Shown piece after piece: positions 59,861 through 64,000 of a DNA stretch of 64,000 bases. The position numbers and the translations under genes are program-made. Position 1 is the first letter of the stretch. Each line of letters begins with the position of its first letter. The notes beneath the pieces are model-generated. The model searched no databases. It saw only the letters and a list, made by a program, of their open reading frames with translations, and had not been told where the DNA came from. Location of the stretch: positions 1,268,501 to 1,332,500 of the forward strand of contig NZ_FPHO01000003.1 of NCBI RefSeq assembly GCF_900117455.1, written 5' to 3'. Origin of the DNA: Hyphomicrobium sp. CS1GBMeth3. Its GTDB lineage: Bacteria; Pseudomonadota; Alphaproteobacteria; Rhizobiales; Hyphomicrobiaceae.

Positions 59861-61135
59861 TTAGGCTTTCGAGAGCCACCGCGGCAGCCGGTCGAGCCCG
59901 ATCAGCTCGTCGTAGGATGGCCGCGGCCGCACCACGCCATACTCAGCCCCGCACACCAGAATCTCGGGCACCAGAAGCCGCGTGTTGTAGGTCGAGGACA
60001 TCACCGCACCGTAAGCGCCGGCCGTCATCACCGCGATCAGGTCGTCCGGCTCGAACGCCGGTAGTTCGCGGTCGGTCGCGAGATAGTCGCCCGTCTCGCA
60101 GACAGGGCCCACGATGTCCTGCAGCGATTTTGGGGACGAGGCGCGCGCCGCCGCGACCGGCCACACCTCATGATAGGCCTCGTACAGCGTCGGCCTCAGG
60201 AGATCGTTCATCGCCGCGTCGACGATCGTGAAGCGCTTACCGGCGCCCGCCTTGGCATACAGCACGCGCGTCACCAGGATGCCCGCGTTGCCGACGATCA
60301 TGCGCCCCGGCTCGAGGTAGATGCGCGCCTCGAGATCTCCGAGCAGGTCCTTGACCAGCCTCGCATAGGCATCGGGATGTGGCGGCAGATCGGCGTCGCC
60401 ATGGTAGGGCACGCCGAGCCCGCCCCCGATATCGAGATGGTGGATCTCGTGCCCGTCGCGCCGAAGATCGAGCGCGAGGTCGCGCATCAGCCGGAACGCA
60501 TCCCGAAACGGCGCCAGATCCGTGATCTGGCTGCCGATGTGCATATGGATGCCCGACACATCGAGACCCGGCAGCGCCCGCGCTGCCGTGTAGAGCCGCG
60601 GCGCATCGAGATACGGAACGCCGAACTTGTTCTCGCTTTTGCCGGTGGAGATCTTGGCGTGCGTCTTGGCATCGACGTCCGGATTGACGCGCAACGCCAC
60701 CCGCGCCGTGACGCCGAGCCCGGCCGCGACGTCGGAGAGCGCGATCAGCTCCGGCTCACTTTCGACGTTGAAGCTGAAAATGCCCTCGCGCAGCGCATAC
60801 GCCATCTCGTCGCGCGATTTGCCGACGCCCGCGAAGATGATCTTGTCGGCGGCCACGCCCGCAGCCCGTGCGCGCCGAAGCTCGCCTTCCGAGACCACGT
60901 CCATGCCCGCGCCGAGCCGCGCCATGGTCGCCAGCACGCCCTGGTTCGAGTTGGCCTTGACCGCAAAACAGATGACGGCGTCCTGCCCGGAGAACGCGTC
61001 GGCGAGCACGGTGTAATGCCGCTCGAGCGTCGCCGTCGAATAGCAATAGAACGGCGTGCCGACCTCGGCAGCGAGCCGCGGGAGACTGACGTCCTCGGCG
61101 TGAAGCACGCCGTCCTTGTAGGTGAAGTGATGCAT
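59861..61135 (-). CDS. lysA: Diaminopimelate decarboxylase
   Basis: PLP enzyme of 424 residues converting meso-diaminopimelate to lysine. The PLP-Lys lies in CFAVKANSNQGVL, and GGGLGVPYHG, the PLP phosphate loop, is present with ETGDYLATDRELP carrying the catalytic Cys/Asp region. Start MHHFTYKDGVLHAED at 61135 is the family start. Followed upstream by the LptM-like lipoprotein and argH, the usual Rhizobiales order. Confidence 0.98.
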   Translation of the reverse strand: MHHFTYKDGVLHAEDVSLPRLAAEVGTPFYCYSTATLERHYTVLADAFSGQDAVICFAVKANSNQGVLATMARLGAGMDVVSEGELRRARAAGVAADKIIFAGVGKSRDEMAYALREGIFSFNVESEPELIALSDVAAGLGVTARVALRVNPDVDAKTHAKISTGKSENKFGVPYLDAPRLYTAARALPGLDVSGIHMHIGSQITDLAPFRDAFRLMRDLALDLRRDGHEIHHLDIGGGLGVPYHGDADLPPHPDAYARLVKDLLGDLEARIYLEPGRMIVGNAGILVTRVLYAKAGAGKRFTIVDAAMNDLLRPTLYEAYHEVWPVAAARASSPKSLQDIVGPVCETGDYLATDRELPAFEPDDLIAVMTAGAYGAVMSSTYNTRLLVPEILVCGAEYGVVRPRPSYDELIGLDRLPRWLSKA

Positions 61136-61274
61136 AGGGGTGGGGCGTCCGAACCAGACCACGATCACCGCGGACCGAACCGGCCCGAAGCATGAACATT
61201 GGTCTCATCAAAAGGTGCGAACGCACCTATAGCCGCAGTCGCGCCCGCGCGCTGCGGAAAAACGCAAGAGAAAG

Positions 61275-61475
61275 CTAGCGAATAAGGCCGTCGAGGATCG
61301 AGCTCTTGTGCGGCTTGGGGGCGGCGCCCTCGGGGCGGCCCTCACCGGACTGAGCATCGGCGGTCGTCTGCTGCTTGGCCGCGGACGGCGCTTCGAGGCC
61401 GCCCTTCACGCCGCACCCCGCCAGCACGAATGCCAGCGCGGAGGCCGCCAGAGCAGCGCGAACAAAACGCGTCAT
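61275..61475 (-). CDS. LptM-like small lipoprotein
   Basis: A 66-residue lipoprotein. Signal peptide with lipobox LAGC (cleavage before Cys) followed by GVKGGLEAP, the conserved start of LptM/YifL-type proteins (C-G-xKG-L-xxP). The rest is Ala/Gln/Lys/Pro-rich and disordered. ATG at 61475 has AAGGA upstream and is preferred to a TTG three codons earlier. In other bacteria LptM assists LptD maturation. Between argH and lysA, as in many Rhizobiales. Confidence 0.85.
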   Translation of the reverse strand: MTRFVRAALAASALAFVLAGCGVKGGLEAPSAAKQQTTADAQSGEGRPEGAAPKPHKSSILDGLIR

Positions 61476-61534
61476 ATCGATCAAGTCCTTGAAGCCACGC
61501 CCTGCGCGACCGTTAACTGGAAATCCAGGCGATT

Positions 61535-62944
61535 TTAGCGCCCAGCCCGCTCCTTTTCCAAGCGCCGAGCCCAGGCCCGGGCCATTTTCGCGACGTTCTG
61601 TGGCGCAGTTCCCCCATAGCTACGGCGCGACTTGACGGAATTTTCCACCGAAAGCACGGAATAAACCCCGTTCGTGATCCGCGGCTCCACCTCCTGCATG
61701 ACCTCCAGCGGCAGGTTTTCGAGGTCCAGCCCCCGGACCTCGGCTGCCTTGACGATGGAGCCGGTCACGTGGTGGGCGTCCCGGAACGGCATCTTGAGCT
61801 CCCGCACCAGCCAGTCGGCGAGGTCGGTCGCGGTCGAGTAGCCGCGTCCGGCAGCCGCCCGCATGACCTCCTTCTCCGGCTCGAGATCCCCCACCATCCC
61901 GGTCATGGCCGCAAGCGCAAGGCGGAGCGAGGCCAGCGCGTCGAACGCCGCTTCCTTATCCTCCTGCATGTCCTTGGAATAGGCGAGCGGCAGGCCCTTC
62001 ATGACCGTGAGCAGGCTCTGAAAAGCGGCCGCGATGCGCCCGACCTTGGCGCGCACCAACTCCGCCGCATCCGGGTTGCGCTTTTGCGGCATGATCGACG
62101 AGCCGGTCGTGAACCGGTCCGAAAGCCGGATGAAGCCGAACTGCGGCGTCATCCAGATCACGATCTCCTCGGCGAAGCGCGACAGGTGCACGGCCGTGAT
62201 GGCAGCCGCCGCCAATACCTCGAGCGCGAAATCCCGGTCCGAGACGCCGTCGAGCGAGTTGGCCATCGGACGGTCGAAGCCCAGCTCCTCGGCGGTCTTG
62301 TCGCGGTCGATCGGAAACGACGTGCCCGCCAGCGCCGCAGACCCGAGCGGGCACTCGTTGAGCCGCCGCCGCGCGTCGACGAACCGTCCGCGATCGCGCC
62401 CCAGCATTTCCACGTAAGCAAGCAGATGATGCCCGAACGTCACTGGTTGCGCCGGCTGCAAGTGCGTGAAGCCCGGCATGACGGTCGCCGCGTGCTCCTC
62501 GGCCTTGGCGACGAGGACCTCCTGCAGTCCGCCGATGGCCACGATCAGCGCATCGGCCGCATCGCGCACGAAAAGCCGGAAATCCGTCGCCACCTGGTCG
62601 TTGCGCGAGCGCGCCGTATGGAGCCGCCCCGCCGAAGCGCCGATCAAATCCTTGAGCCGGCTCTCGACGTTCATGTGCACGTCCTCGAGCTCGCGCGAGA
62701 ACGTGAAGCTCCCGTCGGCGATCTCGGCCGCCACCTGATCCAGCCCGCGCAGGATCTCGCGCGTATCGCTCTTGGTGATGATGCCGGTCTCCCCGAGCAT
62801 CGCCGCATGCGCCTTCGAACCGCGGATATCCTGCGGCGCCAACACCTTGTCGAAGGAGACAGAGGCATTTATCTCCTGCATGATCTCGGCGGGCGAGGCA
62901 GCAAAACGGCCGCCCCACATCTTGTTGGCTTTTTTCTCTGTCAC
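61535..62944 (-). CDS. argH: Argininosuccinate lyase
   Basis: Fumarase/aspartase-superfamily enzyme, 469 residues, last step of arginine synthesis. Start [14 protein letters not shown] is the family N-terminus. HTARSRNDQ, the catalytic [18 protein letters not shown] signature loop and C-terminal [12 protein letters not shown] are present. Divergent from the tlpA-like gene with a palindromic repeat in between. Confidence 0.98.
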   Translation of the reverse strand: MTEKKANKMWGGRFAASPAEIMQEINASVSFDKVLAPQDIRGSKAHAAMLGETGIITKSDTREILRGLDQVAAEIADGSFTFSRELEDVHMNVESRLKDLIGASAGRLHTARSRNDQVATDFRLFVRDAADALIVAIGGLQEVLVAKAEEHAATVMPGFTHLQPAQPVTFGHHLLAYVEMLGRDRGRFVDARRRLNECPLGSAALAGTSFPIDRDKTAEELGFDRPMANSLDGVSDRDFALEVLAAAAITAVHLSRFAEEIVIWMTPQFGFIRLSDRFTTGSSIMPQKRNPDAAELVRAKVGRIAAAFQSLLTVMKGLPLAYSKDMQEDKEAAFDALASLRLALAAMTGMVGDLEPEKEVMRAAAGRGYSTATDLADWLVRELKMPFRDAHHVTGSIVKAAEVRGLDLENLPLEVMQEVEPRITNGVYSVLSVENSVKSRRSYGGTAPQNVAKMARAWARRLEKERAGR

Positions 62945-62974
62945 GGAATGGGCCCTCCGCGAGACCCCTGGTGT

Positions 62975-63016
62975 GCTTCAGAAAAGTCGGAACCGATTTT
63001 CCGAAGAGCGATCTAA
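62975..63016. repeat. Interspersed palindromic repeat, copy 3
   Basis: GCTTCAGAAAAGTCGG (62975-62990) opposite CCGATTTTCCGAAG (62993-63006) around a central AACCGA core, then AGCGATCTAAACC. It resembles the copies at 3842-3902 and 7204-7292 in core GAACCGATTTTC/GAAAACCGGTTTTC and in a CTAAA tail. Confidence 0.6.
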
Positions 63017-63037
63017 ACCAAATATCGGATCAGGTTG

Positions 63038-63703
63038 ATGAACGAAAACGGCAACGCGCCCGGCGCGCCCCGAAGAAGCACAGCGGCCGTCATCACCATG
63101 GCCGCGATTGCGGCTCTTGTCGGCTTTGCGGCGGTATACGGCACGCTTGGCCGGCCTGACAACACCAGCGTGCCCGAGACCTCGGCCGCCGCGCCGGAAA
63201 AGGGGGCGCCCGAAACCCGCCGCCGCGTGCCGGGCCTGCCGGCCTTCGTCTTCAAAACCGCACCCGAGACCCTTGCCGACGTCGCTTTCGTCGACGGCAC
63301 CGGCGCTGAGCGCAAGCTGAGCGACTTCCGCGGCAAGATCGTCCTTCTTAACCTTTGGGCGACCTGGTGCGCCCCCTGCCGCGAGGAGATGCCCTCGCTG
63401 GACCGCCTGCAGCAAGAGCTGGGCTCGGACACCTTCGAGGTCGTGGCGCTGGCGGTGGACCGCACCGGCCCTGATGCGGCGAGGAAGTTCCTCGACAGCA
63501 TCGGCGTCAAACAGCTGGCGCTCTACTCGGATACGACAACGCGAACCGGGTCCCAGCTCAAGGCCATCGGCATGCCGACGACGATCCTGATCGACGCCGA
63601 AGGCCGTGAGATCGGCCGCCTGCCCGGCCCCGCCGAATGGGACTCGGAGGATGCCAAACGGCTGATCCGCGAAACGATCGAAACCGCGGCCGCCTCCAAC
63701 TGA
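63038..63703 (+). CDS. TlpA-like membrane-anchored thioredoxin
   Basis: A 221-residue thiol-disulfide protein. N-terminal signal anchor at about 15-38 (TAAVITMAAIAALVGFAAVYG), a Pro/Ala linker, then a thioredoxin domain with active site LWATWCAPCREEMP. TlpA in Bradyrhizobium helps copper delivery to cytochrome oxidase; role here is inferred. Its position divergent from argH is characteristic. ATG at 63038 is used; a TTG one codon before is unlikely. Confidence 0.95.
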   Translation: MNENGNAPGAPRRSTAAVITMAAIAALVGFAAVYGTLGRPDNTSVPETSAAAPEKGAPETRRRVPGLPAFVFKTAPETLADVAFVDGTGAERKLSDFRGKIVLLNLWATWCAPCREEMPSLDRLQQELGSDTFEVVALAVDRTGPDAARKFLDSIGVKQLALYSDTTTRTGSQLKAIGMPTTILIDAEGREIGRLPGPAEWDSEDAKRLIRETIETAAASN

Positions 63704-63704
63704 C

Positions 63705-63720
63705 GGCCGAAGGATCGGCC
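63705..63720. terminator. Short stem-loop between convergent tlpA-like gene and edge gene
   Basis: 6-bp stem GGCCGA/TCGGCC with loop AGGA, 2 bases after the stop. Weak but well placed. Confidence 0.4.
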
Positions 63721-63730
63721 AGAAAACCTC

Positions 63731-63964
63731 TCAGAGAAATTGAGCGCTGAGCATCGCGAGCAGCGCCGCCGCCAACACGCCGGCGATCACGTTGCTGGTC
63801 TGCAGCCAGGCCGTAAGCCGTGCCTCGCGCGCGTCGGTCGCCGCGAGCGCGGCGAGCTTCCGATCCACATCGACGAGACTTTTGTACGTGATGCGTCCGA
63901 ATTCGGCGCGCGGGCCTTCGACAGCGTCGAGGCGCGCCCGCAAATCCTTGACTAGGCGGAGCAT
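63731..63964 (-). CDS. Small tail-anchored protein at right edge, 5' end uncertain
   Basis: A 77-residue protein, function unknown. Residues 1-50 are Arg/Lys/Asp-rich and likely helical or coiled coil (LRARLDAVEGPR, VDVDRKLAALAA); the C-terminal 20 residues form a single membrane helix (VIAGVLAAALLAMLSAQF). AAGG lies eight bases before ATG 63964. The frame stays open to the window edge (adding at least 12 codons), so the true start could lie outside. Confidence 0.55.
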   Translation of the reverse strand: MLRLVKDLRARLDAVEGPRAEFGRITYKSLVDVDRKLAALAATDAREARLTAWLQTSNVIAGVLAAALLAMLSAQFL

Positions 63965-64000
63965 CTCATCGACCTTGTAATCTCTTGAATTTCTGAGGCT

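Overview
The window looks like chromosomal DNA of a GC-rich alphaproteobacterium of the order Hyphomicrobiales (Rhizobiales). The evidence is the mdh-sucC-sucD-sucA-sucB-lpd gene run, an F1 ATPase operon (atpHAGDC) separate from any F0 genes, the twin-transmembrane/PduO/etfBA cluster, a TIGR02302-type protein near lysA-lptM-argH, and a BA14K protein. A Hyphomicrobiaceae-like host is a guess from overall flavour, not a demonstrated placement. I see no rRNA, tRNA, CRISPR array, insertion sequence or prophage. Most of the window is core metabolism.

Left part (1-12.9 kb): the end of an OmpR-type regulator with its histidine kinase and a small secreted PepSY-like protein. Then, leftward, a lipid/electron-transfer cluster (twin-TM protein, cobalamin adenosyltransferase, rhomboid protease, etfB, etfA, 3-hydroxybutyryl-CoA dehydrogenase, SDR). 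Then, rightward, an EnvC-like murein hydrolase activator coupled to a CtpA protease, two tandem RppH Nudix hydrolases and an NTF2-like protein.

Centre (12.9-38.9 kb): leftward atpH-atpA-atpG-[ohr]-atpD-[Cys-rich acidic small protein]-atpC, with two non-ATPase genes embedded. Next comes an accessory patch of secreted Gly/His-rich proteins with a decayed partial duplication. After it lie priA, a transaldolase-like aldolase, an HU protein, xerC, the large TCA block (lpd, odhB, sucA, sucD, sucC, mdh), zapE, a GNAT protein, a histone-H1-like basic peptide whose upstream region is packed with GANTC sites, a VOC protein and a solitary sdhB.

Right part (39-64 kb): the phosphate regulon pstSCAB-phoU-phoB with a possible Pho box and no phoR in view. 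A conserved hypothetical gene with a leader hairpin and a large Gln-rich TIGR02302/DUF4175-type membrane protein follow. Then comes a leftward envelope block (alpha-2-macroglobulin, PBP1C, a PHB-depolymerase-like esterase, an outer-membrane barrel), then lysA, an LptM-like lipoprotein, argH, a TlpA-like thioredoxin and a tail-anchored small protein at the edge.

The strongest candidates for something new are the two extra genes inside the ATP synthase operon, a 28-bp perfect palindrome inside pstA, the GANTC cluster in front of the H1-like gene, the tandem rppH pair whose first copy lacks a standard start codon, and an interspersed palindromic repeat family. No wholly novel multi-gene system is demonstrable from sequence alone.
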